In this document: one piece after another, positions 1 through 5,495 of the stretch | Layout: each line of letters begins with the position of its first letter | Numbering within the stretch: the stretch's first letter is position 1 | DNA from: an uncultured Pseudorhodoferax sp. | Lineage (GTDB): Bacteria > Pseudomonadota > Gammaproteobacteria > Burkholderiales > Burkholderiaceae | Direction of reading: 5' to 3' | Length of the DNA: 5,587 bases | Assembly (NCBI GenBank): GCA_913776795.1 | Contig: CAJYRH010000633.1 | Span: forward strand, 1 to 5,587 | Notes under the pieces: generated by a model | What the model saw: only the letters and a program-made list of their open reading frames with translations | Told to the model about the DNA's origin: nothing | The model's database searches: none | Translations under genes and position numbers: made by a program

Positions 1-651
1 CTGCGGCTTGGCGTCCTTGATGCGCTGCACGTAGGCCGAGAAGTCGGGGTTGCTCATGGGCGTCTTCAGCTCACCGACGACCTTGCCGCCGCCCTGCTCG
101 AAGGCCTTCTTGAACGCGGTCAGCGCATCGGTGCCGGGCGCGTAGTCGGCCACCACCACGTACGCTTCCTTGGTGCCGCTCTTCAGCATCCAGCGTGCCA
201 TGGGGTCGGACACCTGCTGCACCGTGAACGACAGCCGCGCCACATAGGGCGAGGCCGCGGTGATGCCCGAGGACGAGGCGTTCATGACCACCGTGGGCAC
301 CTTGGCCTGCGTGGCGACGGCGGCCACGGCATAGGCGTTGGGGCTGAAGTCCAGGCCCGTGAGGATCTGCACCTTGTCGCGCACGATCAGCTCCTGCGCC
401 ATGCGCTTGGAGGCGTCGGGGTTGGCGCCCCCCGTGTCCTTCTTGACCACTTCGACCGTGCGGCCCGCGATCTTGCCGCCATGCTCCTTGAGGTACAGCG
501 CCACGCCCGCGTCGAACTGGCGGCCGTAGTCGGCATAGGGGCCGGAGTAGGTGCCGATCAGGCCGATCTTGAGCGCGTCCTGGGCGTGCGCGGCCCCCGC
601 GAGGCAGGCCAGAGCCGCGGCGGCCAGAAGGGTGCGTTTGGTCATCTTCAT
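1..651 (-). CDS. ABC transporter periplasmic substrate-binding protein, LivK/branched-chain amino acid type (partial, C-terminus beyond left edge)
   Basis: Binds a small ligand in the periplasm and hands it to an ABC permease. The class (periplasmic binding protein type 1, Leu/Ile/Val-binding family) also serves aromatic acids and amides in soil betaproteobacteria. The first 217 residues are visible; the family usually has about 370-400. Residues 1-23 form a Sec signal peptide: basic MKMTKR, a hydrophobic Ala/Leu core, and an AHA|Q cleavage site. The mature protein opens with the family hallmark LKIGLIGTYSGPYADYGRQ (about 27-45), followed by GAxPDxSKRMAQELI-like sequence near 75-90 and PTVVMNASSSGITAASPYV near 119-137, a probable ligand-contact loop. 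The start at 651 has AGGGAG seven bases upstream. A second Met two codons later is less well placed. The gene follows the reductase stop by 22 bp with no promoter seen, so it is probably the last visible cistron of the oxygenase operon. The ligand is not predictable; an amine or aromatic substrate of the operon is inferred from context only. Confidence 0.93.
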   Translation of the reverse strand, partial: MKMTKRTLLAAAALACLAGAAHAQDALKIGLIGTYSGPYADYGRQFDAGVALYLKEHGGKIAGRTVEVVKKDTGGANPDASKRMAQELIVRDKVQILTGLDFSPNAYAVAAVATQAKVPTVVMNASSSGITAASPYVARLSFTVQQVSDPMARWMLKSGTKEAYVVVADYAPGTDALTAFKKAFEQGGGKVVGELKTPMSNPDFSAYVQRIKDAKPQ

Positions 652-673
652 GGTGGAACTCCCTGGGAAAAGA

Positions 674-1921
674 TCAGCCCGCAGGCCGGATGGTGGAAAA
701 CGGTTTGAGGTCGGCCGCGGAATCGGCCAGGGTCTCGGCGGGGATGCGTGCGGCGCCCGCGATCAGCTTGCGCGCCAGCATGTGTTCGGCCGGGCGGTTG
801 ACCGAATGCGCGGCGGCGACGGCGCCATCGCGCAGGTAGAACAGCGTGAAGCGGTCGCTGGCCATGTCGCCGCGCAGCACGGTCTCGTCGCCGTGCACGG
901 GCAGGCCAGCCATCTGCAGCTTGAGGTCGTGCTGCTCGCTCCAGAACCAGGGCACGGCGGTGAGCGGCTGCGGCTGGCCGACCAGCACCGAGGCTGCGGC
1001 GCGGGCGCCGTCATTGGCGGCCTGGATGGACTCCAGGCGCAGGCGGGCCGGGCCGCCCGGCCGCGCGGGCAGCTCCATGTTGGCCGCGTCACCGGCGGCC
1101 AGCACGTTCGGCACGCTGGTGCGGCCGCAGGCATCGACGAGGATGCCGCCGGCGCAGGCGATGCCGGCGGCTTCGGCCAGTTCCACGTTGGGCAGTACGC
1201 CGATGCCGAGCACGACGAGGTCGCAATCGAGCTGGCGGCCATCGTCGAGCAGCACGGATTGCACATGGCCCTGCGTGTCGCCCAGCAGCGCCTGCACGCC
1301 GCGGCCCAGTTCCAGGGCCACGCCGCGCTGGCGGTGGGCCGCGGCCACGTAGTCGGACATCGCGGGCGGAAAGCTGCGCGCGAGCAGCCGCGTCTGGCCC
1401 TCGACCACGGTGACCTGCGCGCCGGCCGCCGTGAGCGCGGCCGCGACCTCCAGGCCGATGAAGCCACCGCCCACCACGCAGGCGCGTGTGCTGCGTCCCA
1501 GGGCCTGTTGCACGGCCAGCGCATCGTCCAGCGTGCGCAGCTGGTGCACGCCCTGCAGGTCGGCGCCGGGCACGGCCAGCGGACGGCAGCGCGCGCCGGT
1601 GGCCAGGGCCAGCCAGCCATAGTCCAGGCGGCTGCCATCGGCCAACTGCACGCGCCGCGCGGCGAGGTCGAGCGCCGTGGCGCGCACACCCAGGCGCAGG
1701 TCGATGTTCTGCTCGGCGTAGAAGTCCGGCCCGCGCAGCGCGAGCTGGTCCACCGCGGTCTTGCCGCTCAGCAGTCCCTTGGACAGCGGCGGGCGCTGGT
1801 AGGGCGCGTGCGCCTCGTCGCCGAGCAGCACAATGGGCGCGCCGAATCCCTGCTCGCGCGCCGCGGCGGCGAGCTGCACGCCTGCGTAAGAAGCGCCGAC
1901 GATGACCAGGGCATCCGCCAT
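674..1921 (-). CDS. FAD-dependent NAD(P)H:ferredoxin reductase, putidaredoxin reductase type
   Basis: A 415-residue flavoprotein that should pass electrons from NADH to the adjacent [2Fe-2S] ferredoxin. It has the two-Rossmann architecture of the family: an N-terminal FAD fold (VIVGASYAG, residues 6-14), the PYQRPPLSK motif (40-48) typical of oxygenase-coupled reductases, an ATGA segment (107-110), a second dinucleotide motif VVGGGFIGLE (149-158) followed by Glu174 at the end of the next strand (favours NADH over NADPH), an FAD-contact segment NVLAAGDAA (272-280), and the family-specific WFWSEQHDLKLQMAG (325-339). Length is normal. The frame stays open 69 codons further upstream, but that extension is Arg-rich and lies inside the ferredoxin gene. 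The ATG at 1921 begins immediately before the FAD motif and shares one base with the ferredoxin stop (TGATG), which suggests translational coupling. A GGAG lies about 12 bases upstream. The immediate adjacency supports a dedicated reductase-ferredoxin pair for the Rieske oxygenase. Confidence 0.95.
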   Translation of the reverse strand: MADALVIVGASYAGVQLAAAAREQGFGAPIVLLGDEAHAPYQRPPLSKGLLSGKTAVDQLALRGPDFYAEQNIDLRLGVRATALDLAARRVQLADGSRLDYGWLALATGARCRPLAVPGADLQGVHQLRTLDDALAVQQALGRSTRACVVGGGFIGLEVAAALTAAGAQVTVVEGQTRLLARSFPPAMSDYVAAAHRQRGVALELGRGVQALLGDTQGHVQSVLLDDGRQLDCDLVVLGIGVLPNVELAEAAGIACAGGILVDACGRTSVPNVLAAGDAANMELPARPGGPARLRLESIQAANDGARAAASVLVGQPQPLTAVPWFWSEQHDLKLQMAGLPVHGDETVLRGDMASDRFTLFYLRDGAVAAAHSVNRPAEHMLARKLIAGAARIPAETLADSAADLKPFSTIRPAG

Positions 1922-2244
1922 CAGACCTGCGTCTCCGGCACGCGGACCGTGAGGCCGTCGAGCGCGGCCGTGACGGTGATCTGGCAGGACAGTCGGCTGT
2001 TGGGTGCGCGCGGACTCGCGGTGCCGTCCAGCAGCTCGTCCTCCATCTCGTCGGGCGGCGTCAGTTGTTCCAGGAAGTCTTCGGCGACGTAGACGTGGCA
2101 GGTCGCGCAGGAGCAGCTGCCGCCGCACTCGGCGTCGATGCCGCGGATGTTGTGGCGGATGGCGGTCTCCATCACGCTGGCGCCGGGCTTGGCGTCGACG
2201 CTGCGCGTGCTGCCGTCTTGGAGGATGTAGTGGATCGTGGTCAT
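1921..2244 (-). CDS. [2Fe-2S] ferredoxin, adrenodoxin/putidaredoxin type
   Basis: A 107-residue soluble one-electron carrier between the FAD reductase and the terminal oxygenase. The cluster ligands follow the adrenodoxin pattern C-x5-C-x2-C-x37-C: Cys40, Cys46, Cys49 and Cys87, in the contexts ECGGSCSCATCHVYV (39-53) and LSCQIT (85-90). An additional cysteine, Cys44, lies inside the cluster loop where putidaredoxin has Ala. The acidic helix after the loop (FLEQLTPPDEMEDELLD, 57-73) matches the partner-docking region of this family. The C-terminus ends in PETQV and lacks the terminal Trp known from putidaredoxin. The frame is open upstream to 2463, but the extra 73 residues translate a low-complexity spacer. 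The ATG at 2244 gives the family length and has GAGAG about five bases upstream. The gene lies 185 bp after the glutamine-synthetase-like gene and overlaps the reductase start by one base. Confidence 0.95.
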   Translation of the reverse strand: MTTIHYILQDGSTRSVDAKPGASVMETAIRHNIRGIDAECGGSCSCATCHVYVAEDFLEQLTPPDEMEDELLDGTASPRAPNSRLSCQITVTAALDGLTVRVPETQV

Positions 2245-2429
2245 TGAACTCTCGGATGTCGTTTGCGCAGGCTCGGCGTCGCCTGGTATGGCACGGTGCC
2301 GAAGGCCGCGGAGCAGGCCATGCCAGCGAACCCGCGGAACTGGCTCTGCCAGGCCGCTGGGTGCGCCCTCTTCGCGCAGCGGAAGGGGGTTGGCGGAGCG
2401 CGCAGCGCGGAGACTGGGGGATTCAACAT
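2245..2429. repeat. Spacer between ligase and ferredoxin genes, probable degenerate intergenic repeat
   Basis: This 185-bp stretch is the only sizeable gap in an otherwise tightly packed operon. It is GC-rich and full of short inverted repeats: GGCAC-G-GTGCC at 2290-2300, CTGGC-TCT-GCCAG at 2340-2352, paired CCGCGG at 2306-2311 and 2332-2337, and CCAGC/GCTGG flanking about 2324-2360. Near the ligase end the minus strand reads CCCCCAGTCTCCGCG followed by GCTGCGCG-rich sequence, which resembles intergenic repeats I associate with Comamonadaceae genomes (from memory, not searched). A 62-codon minus-strand frame (2429-2241) overlaps both neighbours (ATGA with the ferredoxin start) but has an Arg/Pro/Ala-rich composition unlike a folded protein. 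There is no U-tract, so none of the hairpins is a convincing intrinsic terminator. They could still affect mRNA processing and separate the expression of the two halves of the operon. Confidence 0.4.
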
Positions 2430-3878
2430 TCAAAACATGTCGAAGTACTCGCGGTGTTCCCACTCGGTGACTTCGAGGTTGAAGCGTGCGATTTCGGCCT
2501 GCTTGATGTGGCAGTAGTAGTCGACGAAGGTCTTGCCCAGACCCTCGACCAGCACGGCGTCGGCCTGCAGCGCCACCAGGGCCGCGTCGAGCGAACGGGG
2601 CAGCTGTTCGGCCGGGGTCTCGTAGGGCACGTCGGCGGAGGGGCCGGGGTCCATGGCCTGCTCCACGCCGTGCAGGCCCGAGAAGATCTGCGAGGCCAGG
2701 TACAGGTAGGGGTTGGCCGTGGGCTCGCCGACGCGGTTCTCGATGCGCGAGGCCTTGTCACCCGGCGCACCCAGCACGCGCAGCATGGCGCCGCGGTTGT
2801 CCTGGGCCCAGATCGCGCGGTCCGGCGCCAGCGAGAAGGGTCGGTAGCGCCGGTAGCCGTTCAGCGTGGGGCTGGCCAGTGCGGCGGCACCCACGGCGTG
2901 TGCCTTGAGGCCCGCCAGGTACTGCATGCCCAGCGGGCTCAGCGGGTGCGCGTCGGCCCCACCGGCCGCGGGCATGAAGGCGTTGGCGCCGCCCGCGGCG
3001 TGGCGCAGCGACTGGTGCAGATGCCAGCCGCTGGACATCACGCTGGGAATCTTCGGGCGGCACATGAAGGTGGCGTGGTACCCATTGCGCTGGCAGATCT
3101 GCTTGATCGCGCTGCGCAGCAGCACCATGGTGTCGGCCGGCAGCAGGCCCACGGTGGGGCCGAAGACGAGCTCGAACTGGCTGGGGCCGAACTCGATCTC
3201 CAGCGAATGCAGCGGCAGGCCCAGCGCCTGCAGCTGGGTGCGCAGCAGGTCCATGAGCGCGTCCACGCGGTCATAGCGCAGTTCGGTCAGATACTGGTGG
3301 CCGTGGGTGAGCAGCGAGACGGCGGGCGGCGTGCCGGGCTGGCCCGCGTCGGCCAGGGCCATGGCGGCCTCGTCGAGCTTGAACACGTGGAACTCGACCT
3401 CCAGGCCGGCCACGAGCTCCAGGCCGCGCGCGCCCAGGCGGTCCAGTGCGCGTTGCAGGATGCGGCGCGTGGCGAAGGGGCAGGCCTGGCCGTCCTTCAT
3501 GTACGCATCGCACAGCACCCAGCCCGTGCGCGGCGCCCAGGGCAGCATGCGGAAGGTGCCGGGGTCGGGCAGCACCGTGAAGTCGGCACCGCCCTGCAGG
3601 CCTTCGAGCGCGAAGCCGCCACCGGCCGAGAACACCGGGAACACCGAGCGGTGCGAGGTGTCCTTGGCCAGCAGCGTGGTGGTGAGGTTGATGCCACTGG
3701 CCAGGGCGCCGCGGGCGGCCTCGGCGACCAGCGTCTTGCCGCGCAGCACGCCGTGCTGGTCGGGCCAGGCGAAGCGCAGCACGTCGAGTTCGCCCGCGTC
3801 GATGCGTTGGATGATCTCGGCGGCCTGGGCCTGCTGGTCGGTGCTCCAGAGGCCGAAGCGTTCGGCGAAGGTGCTCAT
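2430..3878 (-). CDS. Glutamine synthetase family protein, probable gamma-glutamyl-amine (glutamylamide) ligase
   Basis: A 482-residue full-length GS-fold enzyme. The family uses ATP to activate glutamate's gamma-carboxyl and condense it with ammonia or an amine. The N-terminal beta-grasp domain carries DQHGVLRGKTL (40-50). The catalytic domain keeps all six metal ligands expected from bacterial GS: Glu160 and Glu162 (GLEVEF), Glu229 and Glu236 (EIEFGPSQFE), His286 (SSGWHLHQSL), and Glu380 (SRIENR). Substrate arginines Arg343, Arg362 and Arg382 are also in place. Two ammonia-GS features are missing. The FDGSS latch motif is replaced by TTTLLAKDTSHRS-like sequence (67-78), and the PGYEAP loop reads PFSLAP (347-352), so Leu350 replaces the ammonium-site glutamate (Glu327 of Salmonella GS). 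The NLYDLP adenylylation motif is absent. This pattern fits PuuA/aniline-type glutamyl ligases rather than housekeeping GlnA. The start at 3878 has GAGG overlapping the oxygenase stop, 11 bp away, so the two genes are co-translated. The amine substrate is unknown. Confidence 0.9.
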   Translation of the reverse strand: MSTFAERFGLWSTDQQAQAAEIIQRIDAGELDVLRFAWPDQHGVLRGKTLVAEAARGALASGINLTTTLLAKDTSHRSVFPVFSAGGGFALEGLQGGADFTVLPDPGTFRMLPWAPRTGWVLCDAYMKDGQACPFATRRILQRALDRLGARGLELVAGLEVEFHVFKLDEAAMALADAGQPGTPPAVSLLTHGHQYLTELRYDRVDALMDLLRTQLQALGLPLHSLEIEFGPSQFELVFGPTVGLLPADTMVLLRSAIKQICQRNGYHATFMCRPKIPSVMSSGWHLHQSLRHAAGGANAFMPAAGGADAHPLSPLGMQYLAGLKAHAVGAAALASPTLNGYRRYRPFSLAPDRAIWAQDNRGAMLRVLGAPGDKASRIENRVGEPTANPYLYLASQIFSGLHGVEQAMDPGPSADVPYETPAEQLPRSLDAALVALQADAVLVEGLGKTFVDYYCHIKQAEIARFNLEVTEWEHREYFDMF

Positions 3879-3889
3879 TGCGCGTTGCC

Positions 3890-5215
3890 TCAGGCTGCGG
3901 CCAGACGGGCGCTAGCCCAGTCGGAACCCTGGCGGCGCGCCAGGTCGGCCTCGAGGCAGTAGCGGTCGGTCCTGTCGGCAGCCGCCACGCCGTCGATGGA
4001 CGGCGGCCCCGTGAAGGTGCCCGCCTCCTCGGCCGTGGGATGCATGGGCACCGGCTCGCCCGCCTGCGCGGCCTCGATCGCCTTCAAGAGCTGGCGGCGG
4101 TACAGCATGATGCCCTTGTCCGTCGTGCCCAGGTGCTCGCGCGTGCGGTCCTGGATGGGGCCCATGGATTCGCACGCCCACTGGTCGTGCACGTTGATGT
4201 CCTCGCCCATGCCGGTGTAGGTCTTGTTGCGCTGTTCCTCGGCGCTGTAGCCGTACTGGTTGCGCTTGTTCTTGCGCGAGGTGTAGTGGGGCAGGTCGAT
4301 GGTCTTCAAGCGCTGCTCGCGCATCTGCTGCTTGTCCACCGGGCCGGTGAAGCTCGTGAAGATGGCGTACCAGTAGCAATGCGTGTCGTCCACCGGCACA
4401 TGCCACTGCGAGATCGTCATTTCGGTGCTCATCGGGATCACGAAGGCCTGCGGGAACACCACGTTGGTCACGCGCACATGGGTGTGCTCGGGCGACAGCG
4501 TGCGCAGCGTGGTCAGCCGCATGCCGTAGGGCGCGGCCTCGGCGCGGATCTCGGGCCGGTCGTACTCGCGCAGCACCTGGGTGATGGCCATGCTTGAGTC
4601 GGCCGAGGCGCCGCGAAATTGCTTGCCGTAACTCTCTGAGGTGTCTTCGTCCTCGTAGAAGCGGTGCAGGAAAGAGGCGTGGGCCGGGTCCATGCCCACC
4701 TCCAGCGCCTGCAGCCAATTGCATTCCCACAGGCCCTTGAACGCGAAGGTGTGGCTGTCGGGTGCAACGAAGCAGTCGAATTCGGGGAACGCGGGCGGCT
4801 CGCCCTCGCCGATGTAGGCGAACACGATGCCGCTTTTCTCGACGACCGGGTAGGCGCCCTGGCGGATGCGCGTGCACAGCTTGCTGCCGGCGGGCTCGGC
4901 CGGCGTCTCCAGGCACTGGCCGGTCGCATCGAACAGCCAGCCGTGGAAGGCGCAGCGCACGCCGCCGTTCTCCAGCCGGCCATAGGCCAGGTCGGCGCCG
5001 CGGTGCGGACAGTCGCGGTCCAGCAGGCCCAGGCGTCCGGTCTCGTCGCGGAACAGCACGAAGTGCTGGCCCATCAGCTGCACGGGCTTGAGCGGGCGTG
5101 GCCCATGCAGCTCTTCGGACAGGGCCACCGGCTGCCAGTACTTGCGCAGCAGCGTGCCGGCCGGTGTGCCGCGCCCGACGCGGGTGATGAAGTCGTTCTG
5201 TTCGGCACTGATCAT
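3890..5215 (-). CDS. Rieske non-heme iron oxygenase, phthalate 4,5-dioxygenase-like alpha subunit
   Basis: The terminal oxygenase of the locus, 441 residues, matching phthalate-dioxygenase/demethylase alpha subunits (about 340-450). These act as alpha-only trimers, which agrees with the absence of a beta-subunit gene. The Rieske [2Fe-2S] site is CPHRGADL (69-76) plus CAFHGW (88-93), giving ligands Cys69, His71, Cys88 and His91. The mononuclear Fe(II) site is DPAHASFLH (176-184): Asp176 should bridge to the neighbouring subunit's Rieske centre, and His179 and His184 bind iron. Asp345 in DQWACESMGP is the likely third ligand by alignment with dicamba monooxygenase. ESMGPIQDRTREHLG (349-363) is characteristic of the phthalate-dioxygenase branch. 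An in-frame ATG at 5260 lies inside the operator palindrome and near the predicted transcription start. The ATG at 5215 has GGAG seven bases upstream and gives the family N-terminus (MISAEQNDFITRVGRGTP), so I chose it. This is the first gene of the operon. The reaction could be ring hydroxylation or N/O-dealkylation; sequence alone does not decide. Confidence 0.95.
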   Translation of the reverse strand: MISAEQNDFITRVGRGTPAGTLLRKYWQPVALSEELHGPRPLKPVQLMGQHFVLFRDETGRLGLLDRDCPHRGADLAYGRLENGGVRCAFHGWLFDATGQCLETPAEPAGSKLCTRIRQGAYPVVEKSGIVFAYIGEGEPPAFPEFDCFVAPDSHTFAFKGLWECNWLQALEVGMDPAHASFLHRFYEDEDTSESYGKQFRGASADSSMAITQVLREYDRPEIRAEAAPYGMRLTTLRTLSPEHTHVRVTNVVFPQAFVIPMSTEMTISQWHVPVDDTHCYWYAIFTSFTGPVDKQQMREQRLKTIDLPHYTSRKNKRNQYGYSAEEQRNKTYTGMGEDINVHDQWACESMGPIQDRTREHLGTTDKGIMLYRRQLLKAIEAAQAGEPVPMHPTAEEAGTFTGPPSIDGVAAADRTDRYCLEADLARRQGSDWASARLAAA

Positions 5216-5247
5216 CGTGGGCTCCAGGGTAAATTCAGACCTGCACG

Positions 5248-5263
5248 CCATTGCATGCAATGG
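5248..5263. promoter_or_regulatory. Perfect 16-bp palindrome, probable operator (site 1)
   Basis: CCATTGCATGCAATGG is identical to its reverse complement and covers about -1 to +15 of the predicted operon promoter, 33 bp before the oxygenase start codon. Its core TTGCATGCAA recurs with one change at two further places in the same intergenic region. A perfect palindrome at a start site beside a divergent GntR gene is the usual arrangement of a repressor operator. Assigning it to this regulator is inference. Confidence 0.7.
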
Positions 5264-5268
5264 AATTC

Positions 5269-5296
5269 ATTGTCGTCGTCACCTGATCTATGTCAA
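5269..5296 (-). promoter_or_regulatory. Sigma70-type promoter of the oxygenase operon
   Basis: On the minus strand a consensus -35 TTGACA (5296-5291) is followed after 16 bp by GACAAT (5274-5269), which matches the -10 consensus at four of six positions. Transcription would start near 5262, leaving an untranslated leader of about 47 bases before the oxygenase ATG at 5215. The weak -10 and the overlapping operator suggest a controlled promoter. Confidence 0.6.
5283..5296. promoter_or_regulatory. FNR/Anr-like half-conserved site over the -35 element (tentative)
   Basis: CTGATCTATGTCAA matches the FNR-family consensus TTGAT-N4-ATCAA at eight of ten positions. It overlaps the operon's -35 hexamer and is centred near -27.5 from the predicted start, a position that would favour repression rather than class II activation. 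Part of the match comes from the -35 TTGACA itself, so chance is a serious alternative. Confidence 0.25.
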
Positions 5297-5398
5297 AGAG
5301 GAGTCGCACTGAATTGCTCGGGATTCTGTCCGGTTCGAGAAGGTTTGCCGTGCATCAAAGCAGTGCATTGGCGAGTTGACGGGGTATTCGTCATTGGT

Positions 5399-5406
5399 TG
5401 CATGCA
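5399..5406. promoter_or_regulatory. TGCATGCA octamer, probable operator (site 2)
   Basis: Palindromic TGCATGCA in the context TTGCATGCAG, one base short of the site 1 core. Its centre is 147 bp from site 1 (about 14 turns at 10.5 bp per turn). It lies about 60 bp upstream of the predicted start of the GntR gene, so it could act as an auxiliary site for looping or for autoregulation. Confidence 0.5.
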
Positions 5407-5453
5407 GAAAATGGGCCAGCCAGCGAACTGGTGCGTGCATTGAATGCGGCTTC

Positions 5454-5459
5454 TACAAT
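5454..5459 (+). promoter_or_regulatory. -10 element for the GntR regulator gene
   Basis: TACAAT matches the sigma70 -10 consensus at five of six positions and lies 36 bp before the regulator ATG, predicting a start near 5466 and a leader of about 30 bases. No good -35 hexamer is visible at 16-18 bp spacing. The inverted repeat GCATT-G-AATGC (5437-5447) occupies the spacer, which suggests an activator-dependent or weak autoregulated promoter. Confidence 0.45.
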
Positions 5460-5473
5460 CGCCGGCCAACTCC

Positions 5474-5481
5474 TGCATGCA
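5474..5481. promoter_or_regulatory. TGCATGCA octamer, probable operator (site 3)
   Basis: Palindromic TGCATGCA in the context CTGCATGCAA, just downstream of the predicted start of the GntR gene and immediately before its GAGG ribosome-binding site. Its centre is 75 bp from site 2 and 222 bp from site 1. The placement mirrors site 1 at the opposing promoter and fits negative autoregulation. Confidence 0.5.
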
Positions 5482-5495
5482 ACGAGGCCCTGCCC

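Noticed and set aside
595..612. Possible lipoprotein signal at Cys16 of the binding protein
   Set aside because: The residues before Cys16 are Ala-Leu-Ala, lacking the usual Leu at -3, and a good AHA|Q signal peptidase I site follows at residue 23.
551..2092. 513-codon plus-strand open frame opposite the reductase
   Set aside because: It is antisense to a gene with clear FAD/NAD motifs. Its translation is Gly/Ala/Gln/His-rich with no family features, typical of a shadow frame in high-GC DNA.
1922..2128. 69-codon N-terminal extension of the reductase
   Set aside because: It lies entirely within the ferredoxin gene in another frame, is Arg-rich, and the FAD motif begins right after the internal ATG at 1921.
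2290..2352. Hairpins in the spacer as an intrinsic terminator
   Set aside because: Stems are only five base pairs and no U-run follows on the transcribed strand; the downstream genes also appear to belong to the same operon.
2241..2429. 62-codon minus-strand ORF between ligase and ferredoxin genes
   Set aside because: It is suggestive because of ATGA coupling to the ferredoxin start, but the composition follows the hairpin-rich spacer and there is no clear Shine-Dalgarno sequence or recognisable domain.
2245..2463. 73-codon N-terminal extension of the ferredoxin
   Set aside because: It translates the repeat-like spacer and the end of the ligase gene. The ATG at 2244 gives the normal 107-residue family length and has a ribosome-binding site.
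2004..3962. 652-codon plus-strand open frame opposite the GS-like gene
   Set aside because: Same reason: it mirrors the real minus-strand genes, starts in Arg-rich low-complexity sequence, spans two genes and a spacer, and has no recognisable domain.
5216..5260. Upstream ATG at 5260 for the Rieske oxygenase
   Set aside because: It lies inside the palindrome, about two bases from the predicted transcription start, without a ribosome-binding site, and adds 15 residues not typical of the family.
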